From JBLXBZ01 sp048265185 (GTDB taxonomy: Bacteria; Pseudomonadota; Alphaproteobacteria; Rhizobiales; Stappiaceae): a stretch of 64,000 nucleotides of DNA. Positions 17,513 through 26,524 of the stretch are shown piece after piece. Numbering within the stretch: position 1 is the stretch's first letter; every line of letters begins with the position of its first letter. The notes under the pieces were generated by a model that was not told the DNA's origin, did not search any database, and saw nothing but the letters and a program-made list of their open reading frames with translations. A program made the translations under genes and the position numbers. The DNA is taken from the NCBI GenBank assembly GCA_048265185.1, contig JBLXBZ010000001.1, positions 1 through 64,000 of the forward strand. Reading direction: 5' to 3'.

Positions 17513-18175
17513 GTGAGCGTGACTGATCCAACGACACCTGATCCGGATTGTCCGGCTTGTCCGCGTCTTGTCGCATTTCGGCGTGAATGGCGTGAAAAAG
17601 AGCCTGATTGGTTTAACGCGCCAGTTCCTACTTTCATCTCTGATAATCCGCGTCTTTTGGTCGTGGGGCTGGCGCCGGGCGTGCGAGGCGCGAATAGGAC
17701 CGGGCGGCCATTCACTGGCGATTACGCCGGGGATTTATTGTATGAAACCTTGATTGAATTTGGTTTCGCACGCGGACGTTTTGAGGCGCGCCCTGATGAC
17801 GGTTTGCAATTGGTGGGCGCGGCGATCACTAACGCAGTGCGCTGCGTTCCACCGGAAAACAAACCAACGACGGTGGAAATCAAAACGTGCCTTTCATTTC
17901 TGAAGGCGACGATGGAGCGTTATGCTTCATGCAAAGCAATAGTGGCCTTGGGCCGAATTGCTCATGACGCAGTGCTGATGGCCGCAGATCAAAAGCGCAG
18001 TCAATTTCCATTTTCCCATGGAGGGCGGCATCAACTGGGTGAACGTTTTATGCTTTTCGACAGCTATCATTGTTCACGTTATAATACGAACACTCGCCGC
18101 CTGACGCCGGAAATGTTTCGAGCGGTGTTTAGAGAAGTGCGCGATTATTTGGGTGATGAGTTCGCAAACGCTTGA
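17513..18175 (+). CDS. uracil-DNA glycosylase, family 5 (UDGb-type)
   Basis: A 220-residue iron-sulfur uracil-DNA glycosylase that removes deaminated bases from DNA. Cysteines CPAC near residue 13 plus later cysteines (RCVPPENKP, CLSFL) fit the 4Fe-4S set. The family 5 motifs are GLAPGVRGANRTGRPFTGD (no catalytic Asp of family 1), ITNAVRCVPPENKPT and, near the C-terminus, HCSRYNTNTRRLT. GTG start at 17513 with AAGGTG upstream. Likely co-transcribed with the NYN gene before it. Confidence 0.92.
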   Translation: MSVTDPTTPDPDCPACPRLVAFRREWREKEPDWFNAPVPTFISDNPRLLVVGLAPGVRGANRTGRPFTGDYAGDLLYETLIEFGFARGRFEARPDDGLQLVGAAITNAVRCVPPENKPTTVEIKTCLSFLKATMERYASCKAIVALGRIAHDAVLMAADQKRSQFPFSHGGRHQLGERFMLFDSYHCSRYNTNTRRLTPEMFRAVFREVRDYLGDEFANA

Positions 18176-18281
18176 TTTCGTCAGGGGAGATGGGATGGAC
18201 GGCCTGCCGCCCTTGCGCGGCGTGGGGCGATTGTTTGCGCTACGCGAGACGTCTGTTCGGGTGAGGCGGGAGACGTCGCGT

Positions 18282-18316
18282 TTCAAGGGTGCGTATTTCT
18301 TCAAGGGGGCGTATTT
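18282..18316. repeat. tandem repeat of 17 bp with 18-bp period
   Basis: The segment 18282-18298 recurs at 18300-18316 with one mismatch (T to G). It lies just beyond the 3' end of bpt, between convergent genes. If read in the plus frame it encodes FKGAY twice, but that frame has no other support as a gene. A local duplication is the simplest reading. Confidence 0.6.
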
Positions 18317-18322
18317 AATGCG

Positions 18323-19084
18323 TCAACGTCGCTTTGTATTGGCGGCCCGGACCCATCCCTGAACGCCCAGGCGTTCTTGCGGCGTGAACCCTTCCTTATA
18401 CGCCATTTTAGGCGAGCCATCGACCCAATAGCCGAGATAGACGTAGGGAAGCCCCATTTTCCGCGCTCGCTCGATATGTTCCAGAATCATGAAGGTGCCC
18501 ATGCTGATCTTGCTTATGTCCGGATCATAAAAAGAATAGACCATCGAAAGCCCGTCGGCCATTTTGTCGGTTAGGGCGACGCCTAAAAGCGGGCCTTCTC
18601 CGACGCCGGTTAAATGCGTATCAGGTCCGCGCCGCCGATATTCGACGATATTGGTTTCGACATGCGTGTCTTCAACCATCATCGAGTAGTCCAGAACGGT
18701 CATATGGGCCATTCCCCCATCGCCGTGGCGGGCGTTAAGATAGGTTTGAAAGAGATCATATTGTTCTGATGAAGGACATGGGGGCAAGGCGGCGGCGGTT
18801 AAATTCCGTCCTTTGCGCCATTGGCGTCGCCATTGGGACGACCAGTCGAAATCATGCACGCGCACGCGAATGGAGACGCAGGCGCGGCACCCCTCGCAGG
18901 CGGGACGATAGGCGATGTTTTGACTGCGCCGAAACCCGCCCTGCGTAAGCACGTCGTTAAGAGCCGAGGCTTGCGGGCCAACCAGATGGGTGAACACCTT
19001 ACGCTCTTGCAAGCCGTCAAGGTAAGGGCAAGGCGAGGGCGCCGTAAGATAAAACTGCGGATTGTCGGTCGAATGACGCGTCAC
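18323..19084 (-). CDS. bpt: aspartate/glutamate leucyltransferase
   Basis: A 253-residue leucyl-tRNA-protein transferase that adds Leu to N-terminal Asp or Glu, marking proteins for ClpAP through the N-degron pathway. The N-terminal ATE domain has FYLTAPSPCPYLDGL and the cysteine cluster YRPACEGCRACVSIRV; the C-terminal GNAT-like domain has SMVYSFYDP and LGYWVDGSPKMAYKEGF. GTG start with AGGA 9 bases upstream. In related genomes the gene normally lies beside an RDD protein and hemB; here a permease separates it from the RDD gene. Confidence 0.95.
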   Translation of the reverse strand: MTRHSTDNPQFYLTAPSPCPYLDGLQERKVFTHLVGPQASALNDVLTQGGFRRSQNIAYRPACEGCRACVSIRVRVHDFDWSSQWRRQWRKGRNLTAAALPPCPSSEQYDLFQTYLNARHGDGGMAHMTVLDYSMMVEDTHVETNIVEYRRRGPDTHLTGVGEGPLLGVALTDKMADGLSMVYSFYDPDISKISMGTFMILEHIERARKMGLPYVYLGYWVDGSPKMAYKEGFTPQERLGVQGWVRAANTKRR

Positions 19085-19176
19085 GCGGAAATTCCTGAGT
19101 TAAATGCGCCTCTTTTGAAATGGTGACATTTCGCAAGGGGGACGCGTAAATTTCAAACCTGTCGCTTTTATCTGTG

Positions 19177-21009
19177 TCAGATAGAATAATACCATGGCGC
19201 GGCAATGGTAAAGGTGAGCCAGAGGATCAAACTGAGCGGAATGCCGGCGCGCAGAAAATCTGAAAAACGATAATGACCGGGCCCCATCACGATTAAATTG
19301 GTTTGATAGCCAATTGGCGTGGCGAAGGAGCAATTGGCGGCGAAAATTAGGCAGGCGAGAAAAGCCTCTGTCGGGACACCGGTTTGCTGCGCCATTTTCA
19401 ATACGATTGGTGTAAAGAGAACTGCTGTGGCGTTGTTTGAAAGGATATTCGTCAATGTCATTATGAGAAAGAAAATTGACGATAACATGATCGTCGGCGA
19501 CTGCCCTTCAAGGAGCGTGACGAGCAGATCCGCAATGGCTGAAGCGCCGCCCGTGGCTTCAAGAGCGGTGGCCGAAGCGATGGAGGCGCCGATCAACATG
19601 AAAATTCTGCTGTCCACGGCGCGCAGAGCCTGGCGCACATTCAGGCACCCTGTCGCAATCATTGCGAAAGTTCCGGCGATCGCCGCGTAAACGATTGGAG
19701 TCAAGCCAGTCGCCGCCGCGAGGATCATTACCGTGAAAATCACCAAAGCGCGCGGCGCATGGCGTTTGCGTGGGACTTCGGACGCGGACCAGTCCATTAG
19801 CAGAACGTCGCGATTGCCACGTAACTTTTCGATGTCTTCTCGCGCGCCAGATAGAAGCAATACGTCGCCCGCTTCCAGCCTTATGTCGGTCATCGCCATG
19901 CGAGGCATCCGGGAACGGCGCTGAATTCCCATGGCGACGCAGCCGGTTTCCGTGTGAAACCCTGTCTGCGAAAGGGTCCGGCCAATTAATCGCGACCCCG
20001 GCGCGATGACGGCTTCGGCGAGGGTTGCGGAATCGGGCGGCGCCGGGAGCGGGGTCGTTTCGTCGCCGCTGTCGCTATCTGGTCGCATCAACGGGTGACG
20101 GCGCGATAACGCATTTGTGAGCGCGCTGCGGGTGGCGGCGACAATCACCACGTCGCCAGGTGAAAGGACGATACTTTCAAATGGCGGTAATATTGGCCGG
20201 TTTCCGCGTTGAACAAGACGAACTGTCATGTCCTTGAGTTCCGGGAAAAAACCGGAAACCGCCTTGGCGCCCACGAGCGGATGGGCGTAGCCGATTGAGA
20301 TCTGCGCTATGAATTGTTTACCTGACGATCCGCGAACTTCATCCGCCATGGATTGGCGCGACTTGAGTAAATAGGGCATGACCATAAGAACGAAAACGCA
20401 GCCAACCGCCGCCAAGATCAATCCCATGGGCGTTATTTGGAAAAAAGTCAGGCGCGCGTCACCAGTCTGCGCGGCGACATTGGCCACAAGAAGATTGGTC
20501 GACGAACCAATCAAGGTAGTCATGCCTCCGAGAATAGCCAGGAAGGATAGGGGCATCAAATACCGGGAGGTTGATCTTCCTTGCGCGGCGGCGATGGCGG
20601 AGAGAATTGGAAGAAACATCACGACGACTGGCGTGTTGTTCAAAAAAGCGCTGATGACGCCGACAATCAGTAAAATGGGGGCGGCGGCGAACCAGGGAGC
20701 TTTGCCGCGGCTCCAATTGACGATCATTTGCGCCGGTTTTTCCAGCGCGTCCGTCTGAAACAGGCCTTGCCCCACCACCAGAAGTGAAATTACCGTAACC
20801 AGAGCCGGGTTGGCGAACCCGTTAAGCAATGCGGCGGCGTCCACGGGAGCGCCGCCAAGTTCGACAGGAAATATGGAGAAAATACAAAGAAAAGCGACCA
20901 AGGATCCAAGCGCGACCAGTTCGATCGCAAATCTCTCCAAAGCGTATAGTCCAATGGTGGCGGCAATCACCAGCATCGTTAGCGCCATGGGCAGGTCAGC
21001 TTTATCCAT
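19177..21009 (-). CDS. SLC13-family permease with RCK_C domains
   Basis: A 610-residue inner-membrane transporter. About six transmembrane helices come first (ALTMLVIAATIGLYAL, LVAFLCIFSIFPVEL, VTVISLLVVGQGLF, FLNNTPVVVMFLPIL), then two cytoplasmic TrkA-C/RCK_C domains at roughly 230-310 and 320-400, then the second membrane half with the repeat motif LSNNATAVLFTPIV. The SNNA/LNNTP pair is typical of the divalent anion:Na+ symporter superfamily. The substrate (sulfate, dicarboxylate or other anion) cannot be told. It stands between bpt and the RDD gene, interrupting the usual order. Confidence 0.9.
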   Translation of the reverse strand: MDKADLPMALTMLVIAATIGLYALERFAIELVALGSLVAFLCIFSIFPVELGGAPVDAAALLNGFANPALVTVISLLVVGQGLFQTDALEKPAQMIVNWSRGKAPWFAAAPILLIVGVISAFLNNTPVVVMFLPILSAIAAAQGRSTSRYLMPLSFLAILGGMTTLIGSSTNLLVANVAAQTGDARLTFFQITPMGLILAAVGCVFVLMVMPYLLKSRQSMADEVRGSSGKQFIAQISIGYAHPLVGAKAVSGFFPELKDMTVRLVQRGNRPILPPFESIVLSPGDVVIVAATRSALTNALSRRHPLMRPDSDSGDETTPLPAPPDSATLAEAVIAPGSRLIGRTLSQTGFHTETGCVAMGIQRRSRMPRMAMTDIRLEAGDVLLLSGAREDIEKLRGNRDVLLMDWSASEVPRKRHAPRALVIFTVMILAAATGLTPIVYAAIAGTFAMIATGCLNVRQALRAVDSRIFMLIGASIASATALEATGGASAIADLLVTLLEGQSPTIMLSSIFFLIMTLTNILSNNATAVLFTPIVLKMAQQTGVPTEAFLACLIFAANCSFATPIGYQTNLIVMGPGHYRFSDFLRAGIPLSLILWLTFTIAAPWYYSI

Positions 21010-21169
21010 CTATGTCGACTTGAAGCCTCCAGTTAGCTTTATCGCGCAGGCCAATGGCCCAAAAGCGGAATTTAAGCGGTTCTCGGCGTCCCGTCGAGAT
21101 TTTTACGCATATTTTTGCAGAACAGTTGTGGATGAGATGCTACGCGCGACCCGCTCGCTCCGTTATGCT

Positions 21170-21661
21170 TTATTGCGACGGACGCCGGAGAGCTTCGGCG
21201 TTCATGACCACGGTTCCCAAGGTAATATCCTGCAACAGGCGCTTGCGATTGCTGAAAAGACTCACCAAAAGCACGAGCGGAGTGAGGAGAGTGATGGAGA
21301 ACCAGAAAATTAGCGTATGAGCGACGGCGAGCAGCGGATAGGGGCGCTCGCCGTACCAAAGGCGCATCTCAAGCCCCATGGCGCGCATCCCGAGGGTGGC
21401 GCTTGACGTTCCGCCGAGCGTCACCGCGCTATAGATCAGAGCCACCACTTGCGCCAAGATGGGGAAGATCAGCCATCCAAGGCCAAGCGTGAAAACGCCA
21501 ATGAAAAATACGAGAATGCTCGCGCCAAACGTCAAAATGGCGACCACTAAAGCGTCAATCAGAAACGCGATACATCTGCGTAATCGCACTCCGTCAAACA
21601 GGCCTGGCGTTGAAGAGGGGTAAATATCGGTCGGCCTGTTTCCAACGGAATTTTCTGTCAT
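21170..21661 (-). CDS. RDD family membrane protein
   Basis: A 163-residue integral membrane protein. The name-giving RDD element appears as RLRRCIAFLIDALVVA near residue 27, followed by three or four transmembrane segments (VAILTFGASILVFFIG, WLIFPILAQVVALIYS, VAHTLIFWFSITLL) and GTSSATLGMRAMGLE. The role of the family is poorly defined; transport and membrane-stress roles have been proposed. AGGAT lies 10 bases before the ATG. It belongs to the usual hemB-RDD-bpt neighbourhood. Confidence 0.9.
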   Translation of the reverse strand: MTENSVGNRPTDIYPSSTPGLFDGVRLRRCIAFLIDALVVAILTFGASILVFFIGVFTLGLGWLIFPILAQVVALIYSAVTLGGTSSATLGMRAMGLEMRLWYGERPYPLLAVAHTLIFWFSITLLTPLVLLVSLFSNRKRLLQDITLGTVVMNAEALRRPSQ

Positions 21662-21753
21662 TCGCTAATATCCTAATCAAGTTTTGTCTCATCAAATTTT
21701 GGTATGCGAGCCGCCATCGTCAATTGATGATAACACAAGGCGCTCGATTTTCT

Positions 21754-22977
21754 TCAAGCCTTTGTTTCTGCAACGTCTAAAGGTTTGATTTTGAACATGC
21801 GCGCTTCCAGCGCCGCGATAATTTCAGTCGCGTGATCGGCGTTATGGGTCTCCAGCGTCACATCCAGCGAGGTTCCCTTGACGGGAACGTTGAGAAAGTG
21901 CCGGTGATGGGACACTTCTAGAATATTACCGTCAAGCTGGCCGATCAGGGTGGATATGTCGCCGAGAATGCCGGGGCGATCTGGCGCGGTGATGCGGATT
22001 GCGATCACCTTTCCATCGCGAGCCAGCTCGCGCACCATGATTGAAGACAGCAGTCGCGGGTCAATATTGCCGCCGCACATTACAAGGCCGACCCGCTTGC
22101 CCTTAAATTGCGCCGGAGCGCTGAGCAGGGCCGCTAATCCTGCGGCGCCCGCGCCCTCCGCCATGGTTTTTTGATGGATCAGATAAGCGTTGACGGCTCG
22201 TTCGATCATTGGCTCGTCCACGAGGATGATGTCGTCCACATATTTGCGAACCATGGTCTCCGTGAGCTTGCCGACGTTTTTAACCGCGATCCCTTCGGCC
22301 AGCGTCGGCCCGCCGCAGGTGACCGCTTCGCCGCGCACGGCCCCCCACATGGAAGGGTACAGAGAAGTCTCCGCGCCGATCACTTCAATCTCCGGCTTCA
22401 TCTCCTTGGCGGCGATGGCCATGCCAGAGATTAACCCGCCGCCGCCAAGCGGAACAATAAGGGTTTCAATCGACGGGTCGGCTTCGAGCATTTCCAACGC
22501 GATGGTTCCCTGACCCCGGATAACGTCCGGGTCGTCATAGGGATGCACCCAGACCAGATTTTTCTCGCTCGCCAGCCGTTCGGCCTCCGCTTGCGCTTCC
22601 GCCAGCATCTCACCCGCCAGAACGACCTTTGCGCCATAGCCTCGCGTCGCCGAAACTTTTACATAGGGCGTTGGTTTTGGCATGACGATTGTCGCTGGAA
22701 TTTCAAGGCGCTGCGCGTGATAGGCCACCGCTTGCGCGTGGTTTCCCGCTGACATGGCGACCACGCCTCGCGCGCGCTCATCCGGCGAAAGGCCAAGCAG
22801 TTTCACCAATGCGCCACGCTCTTTGAACGCGTTGGTGACTTGCAGGTTTTCGTATTTGACGCTGACTTTCGCGCCCGTCAGTTTTGAAAGTTTTGGCGCA
22901 GGCAGGAAGGGCGTTTTCATCACTGCGCCGTCAATCAGGCGGGCGGCGTCCAGAATATCGTCAAGGCTGAGGGGCAT
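21754..22977 (-). CDS. ilvA: threonine ammonia-lyase
   Basis: A 407-residue PLP enzyme that deaminates threonine to 2-oxobutanoate, the entry to isoleucine synthesis. The PLP Lys is Lys52 in NAFKERGA, the asparagine loop is SAGNHAQAVA, and the phosphate-binding loop is GGGGLISG near residue 177. A C-terminal ACT-like domain (ITAPDRPGILGDISTLIGQLDGNILEVSHHR) points to allosteric control. This is the medium-length form, shorter than the 500-residue E. coli IlvA, so a catabolic TdcB-like role is also possible. Next to a LysE-type exporter in the same direction. Confidence 0.93.
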   Translation of the reverse strand: MPLSLDDILDAARLIDGAVMKTPFLPAPKLSKLTGAKVSVKYENLQVTNAFKERGALVKLLGLSPDERARGVVAMSAGNHAQAVAYHAQRLEIPATIVMPKPTPYVKVSATRGYGAKVVLAGEMLAEAQAEAERLASEKNLVWVHPYDDPDVIRGQGTIALEMLEADPSIETLIVPLGGGGLISGMAIAAKEMKPEIEVIGAETSLYPSMWGAVRGEAVTCGGPTLAEGIAVKNVGKLTETMVRKYVDDIILVDEPMIERAVNAYLIHQKTMAEGAGAAGLAALLSAPAQFKGKRVGLVMCGGNIDPRLLSSIMVRELARDGKVIAIRITAPDRPGILGDISTLIGQLDGNILEVSHHRHFLNVPVKGTSLDVTLETHNADHATEIIAALEARMFKIKPLDVAETKA

Positions 22978-23040
22978 TGGGGCATTGATCCACGCAAGTG
23001 AGCATGGGGATGTGTGCCATGAGCGTTTTGCCTTGGCAAG

Positions 23041-23646
23041 TCAGCTCATCATCAGGCTGATGAAGGTGCTGGCGACCATTAATGCGGCGAGGATCATGCT
23101 GATGATGCGAAGTTTCGCCGGGTTTTGGGTCAAATGAGCGAGAAACTCTCCGCCCACCGCCCAGATGAAATTTAATCCCCCGCCTAGAATGAGAAAAGTT
23201 AGGCCGACGATCACCGCTCCTTCCACACGATTGTTTGAGGGAATGAATTGTGAAATGGCCGCGACTTGCATGGCGTAGGCCTTGGGATTCAGGGGATGAA
23301 TCCAGAAACCGCGCCAAAAATCTTTCCATAAATTTGGCGTGGCGTTCAGAGAGCGGGGAGCGGCGGGCGATTTCACGATCATCCATGCGAGATAGAGAAT
23401 GTACAAGAAACATGCGAAGCGAAGCGCGGTCCATAGTGTTGGATGCTGAATGACGAGACCAAGGAGGCCGATGGCGTTGGCGAAGAAAATCATCTGGAAG
23501 CCGGCCAGCGTGCCAATCAAGAACGGCAGCGTTTTCACAGCGCCGAAACGTGTTCCGAAAGCCAGCAAGGAGAGGTTGGCCGGTCCGGGCGTTCCTACAA
23601 GGGCGATGACGAATAGGCATAACAGGAAATATTGATCAATTGTCAT
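23041..23646 (-). CDS. LysE/RhtB-family amino-acid exporter
   Basis: A 201-residue inner-membrane exporter with about six helices. The family N-terminal motif is seen as GTPGPANLSLLAFGTRFG, and WIHPLNPKAYAMQVAAISQF is the second conserved segment. It likely exports an amino acid or derivative; the adjacent threonine ammonia-lyase hints at threonine or homoserine, by analogy with RhtB, but this is inference. Divergent from the MocR regulator at 23723 across a 76-base operator region, which suggests that the regulator controls it. Confidence 0.9.
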   Translation of the reverse strand: MTIDQYFLLCLFVIALVGTPGPANLSLLAFGTRFGAVKTLPFLIGTLAGFQMIFFANAIGLLGLVIQHPTLWTALRFACFLYILYLAWMIVKSPAAPRSLNATPNLWKDFWRGFWIHPLNPKAYAMQVAAISQFIPSNNRVEGAVIVGLTFLILGGGLNFIWAVGGEFLAHLTQNPAKLRIISMILAALMVASTFISLMMS

Positions 23647-23661
23647 AGTCAGTCTCGATTA

Positions 23662-23721
23662 TTGTATCTTTTTTGTATCAAATGCATGGACAATTATTCG
23701 ACGCAATTATTATATTGTACC
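23662..23721. promoter_or_regulatory. phased TTGTATC direct repeats in the lysE/MocR divergent region
   Basis: TTGTATC occurs at 23662-23668 and 23673-23679, exactly 11 bp apart (one helical turn), and a related TTGTACC lies at 23715-23721, abutting the MocR start codon. MocR-type regulators are known to bind direct repeats, so this is a good candidate operator for both genes. An AT-rich stretch at 23690-23715 may hold a -10 element. Confidence 0.55.
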
Positions 23722-23722
23722 T

Positions 23723-25174
23723 ATGACAATATTCTCGAACTGGCGCGATGGCGCACCCGATGGGGGGGTCCGCGAGGGACGGGAGGCCAAGGTCTCCAGT
23801 CGTGCGGTTGAAGATTTTCTGCGCCGTAGCATTCAAGAAGGAAGTCTGCGGGCGGGCGAGCAATTACCGCCTGTTCGCGAAGCCGGGTGGAGGCTGGGCT
23901 GCGCGCCGGGTACGGTCGCCAGAGCTTATAAAGCGCTGGTGTCATCGGGGCTGGCTTATGCGCAAGTGGGATGCGGAACCTTCATCGGCGAGGGGCGTGA
24001 CACGCTCTCCATTCCTTTGAAGTCTAGCGGAAAAGCGGGAATTATAGATCTTTCCGTCAACAGCTTTTTGATGGAGCCGGCCGAAGAGGCGCTTGGCGAA
24101 GCCTTCGCCGCCGTCACGCGTTCTGTTCGGGAGAGGCGTTTGAGCCTATCTTATTGCGGACCGGATTCGGGGGGCGCAGAACGGGAGGCGGCGACGGGTT
24201 TTTTGACGCGTTGGCGGAGCGATTTGACGCCTGATCAAGTCTTGGTTTCTGCAGGCGCCCAAGCGCTTTTGGCGGCGTCTTTCGCTGCGTTGCGCCCCGC
24301 CGGCGGCGCTCTGGCGGTGGACGCCTTGACCTATCCCGGCGTTATCAGCGCCGCCGCTTTCACCGGAGCCAAATTGCATGGGATTGAGAGCGACGAGCAG
24401 GGCATGTCGGCGGAGGCTCTGGACCATCTGTGTCGCCGCCATCCGGTTTCAATGTTGGTGACGGCGCCCAATGTGCATAATCCTACGGGTGGATGCATGA
24501 GCGCTGAGCGGAGAAACGAGCTGGCGGAGGTGGCCCGGCGTTATGATCTGACCGTGATTGAAGACGAAGTGTATGGGTTCATGGCGGAGAAAAATCTTCC
24601 GGGCTTTTCGAAGCTTATTCCGGAGCGAACGCTTTTGATCTCCAGTTTGTCGAAATGCGTCGCACCCGCTATGCGTATTGGCTTCGCCGCAGGGCCTGCG
24701 TCAATGATCCGGCGGCTTGGCGCGGCGCAAAATGCCATGCTGTTGATGGTGTCGCCAATTTTGGGCGCTGCTGCGGCGCATATCCTGATGAGCGGATGTT
24801 TGGAGAGCCGCATTCCCGCGATCCGCAATGGGATCAAGCGGCGTGCGGCCTATATTCATGAACGATTTCCCCAATTGGACATGGAGAAGCTTGTCCACGG
24901 GCTTGCATGGCTGCCAGTTTCTCATGGTTGGTCCGGCGCCAGCTTTTGCCAGGAAGCGGAGGGGGTGGGAGTTAAAATATGTCCGGATGATTTCTTCATC
25001 GTGGGACGACAGGCGTCATCGCGCGTGCTTTCCGACGCAGGCGGCGACGCTTCCGCACATGTGCGCATCAGTCTGGGAGCGGTTCGAGAAGAAGAGGACT
25101 TTCAGCGGGCGATCAACGTTTTGGCGACATTGGCGCGTCAATCTGCGCCAATGCCCGTTTCCGCATTTGGATAG
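23723..25174 (+). CDS. MocR-type regulator (GntR HTH fused to aminotransferase domain)
   Basis: A 483-residue PLP-dependent transcription factor. The N-terminal winged helix (residues about 28-95) has IQEGSLRAGEQLPPVREAGWRLGCAPGTVARAYKAL. The rest is an aminotransferase class I fold with SAGAQALL, NVHNPTGGCMS, IEDEVYGFM and the PLP Lys in SSLSKCVAPAMRIGF. It should sense an amino-acid or amine ligand through PLP. Divergent from the LysE exporter. No good Shine-Dalgarno precedes the ATG, and the third operator-like repeat touches it, so the mRNA may be nearly leaderless. Confidence 0.9.
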   Translation: MTIFSNWRDGAPDGGVREGREAKVSSRAVEDFLRRSIQEGSLRAGEQLPPVREAGWRLGCAPGTVARAYKALVSSGLAYAQVGCGTFIGEGRDTLSIPLKSSGKAGIIDLSVNSFLMEPAEEALGEAFAAVTRSVRERRLSLSYCGPDSGGAEREAATGFLTRWRSDLTPDQVLVSAGAQALLAASFAALRPAGGALAVDALTYPGVISAAAFTGAKLHGIESDEQGMSAEALDHLCRRHPVSMLVTAPNVHNPTGGCMSAERRNELAEVARRYDLTVIEDEVYGFMAEKNLPGFSKLIPERTLLISSLSKCVAPAMRIGFAAGPASMIRRLGAAQNAMLLMVSPILGAAAAHILMSGCLESRIPAIRNGIKRRAAYIHERFPQLDMEKLVHGLAWLPVSHGWSGASFCQEAEGVGVKICPDDFFIVGRQASSRVLSDAGGDASAHVRISLGAVREEEDFQRAINVLATLARQSAPMPVSAFG

Positions 25175-25242
25175 AGCGCGGCCGAAGTCGAGCGACGCAT
25201 CTTCAAGAAAAAACTGCTTAGAAATTCGGTTTAGAGCGGAAT

Positions 25243-26283
25243 TCAGCCGCGTTCTTTCAAAAGCCGTGCGATCTTTGGAGCGAAATAGGTCAAGACGCCG
25301 TCCGCTCCCGCGCGTTTGAAAGCGGTGATGCTTTCCAACATAGCCCGTTCGCCGTCGATCCATCCATTTTGGGAGGCGGCTTGTATCATCGCGTATTCAC
25401 CTGACACCTGATAGGCGAAGGTTGGAAGAGCGAAGGTTTCCTTGATCCGGTGAACAATGTCCAGATAGGGCATTCCCGGTTTAACCATCAGCATATCGGC
25501 GCCTTCCGCTATGTCTAATTCGGCTTCGCGCAAAGCTTCATCGGTGTTCGCGGGATCCATCTGATAGGTGCGTTTGTCGCCAATGAGGGTGGCGTTTGTG
25601 CCAACGGCGTCTCTAAATGGACCGTAAAACGCCGAGGCGTATTTGGCCGAATAAGCTATGATTTGCACGTCCCTGCGACCTGAGAGGTCCAACGCTCCGC
25701 GAATGGCGCCGATTCGCCCATCCATCATGTCCGAGGGCGCGATCACGTCAGCGCCGGCTTCTGCCTGTATCAACGCTTGGCGAACCAGCTGCTCCACCGT
25801 CTCATCGTTGAGAATTTCCTCGCCGCGAATCAGACCATCGTGGCCATGGCTAGTGTAGGGATCAAGGGCCACGTCGGTGATGAGGCCAATGGGAACGCCG
25901 GCGGCTTTGATCGCTCGGCAGGCGCGGCACGTGAGATTTTCCGGGTTGAGCGCTTCGGAGCCGACGTCGTCGCGTGCGGACGGGTCCGTATTTGGAAACA
26001 GAGCCATTGCCGGGATGCCCAAATTTGCGGCGGTCTCAGCGACTTTCACGGCTCTGTCCACCGTATAGCGCTCCACGTCTGGCATGGAGTTGACGCTTTC
26101 GGTTCGGTTCTCTCCATCAATGAGGAAGATCGGCCAGATCAGGTCGTTGACGTTGATTTCATGTTCACGCACCAGTCGGCGAGACCAGTCAGACTGCCTG
26201 TTGCGGCGCATCCGGCGGCCGGCGACGACGTCATCGACATTTGGGCCTTGCGATAGAAAGGAGGCGCGCGGATCGGCGGTCAT
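25243..26283 (-). CDS. hemB: delta-aminolevulinic acid dehydratase (porphobilinogen synthase)
   Basis: A 346-residue TIM-barrel enzyme that joins two 5-aminolevulinate molecules into porphobilinogen for heme and related tetrapyrroles. The Schiff-base lysines lie in YSAKYASAFYGPF and MVKPGMPYLD. The metal site reads DVALDPYTSHGHDG, with Asp and Ala where zinc enzymes have cysteines, so this is the magnesium-type form known in many alphaproteobacteria. ATG at 26283 has GGAG at an 8-base distance; an ATG at 26298 has none. Convergent with the MocR gene. Confidence 0.97.
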   Translation of the reverse strand: MTADPRASFLSQGPNVDDVVAGRRMRRNRQSDWSRRLVREHEINVNDLIWPIFLIDGENRTESVNSMPDVERYTVDRAVKVAETAANLGIPAMALFPNTDPSARDDVGSEALNPENLTCRACRAIKAAGVPIGLITDVALDPYTSHGHDGLIRGEEILNDETVEQLVRQALIQAEAGADVIAPSDMMDGRIGAIRGALDLSGRRDVQIIAYSAKYASAFYGPFRDAVGTNATLIGDKRTYQMDPANTDEALREAELDIAEGADMLMVKPGMPYLDIVHRIKETFALPTFAYQVSGEYAMIQAASQNGWIDGERAMLESITAFKRAGADGVLTYFAPKIARLLKERG

Positions 26284-26524
26284 GGGGAAAATCTCCAATG
26301 GATTGAATTATGTCGAGAACCTATCATTCTATCGGCCTTTGTCCAGATTGCATGAAATCTTCGCTCAAAAAGCGGCAATGGCGCGAAGCGCGATGAAGCC
26401 GGTTTCACAATCTGGTGTTGCGCTGCGGTGCGAATTATGTGGTTATTTGTGAAAAGGCGTCTCATTGCGTGGGAGGAGGTCCAACGTGAGAGATGTGTTG
26501 CAAACGCTCGGGAGGGCGCTGAGA

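Noticed and set aside
18153..18362. 69-codon open frame after the uracil-DNA glycosylase
   Set aside because: It overlaps the ends of two real genes on opposite strands and owes its FKGAY repeat to the tandem DNA repeat.
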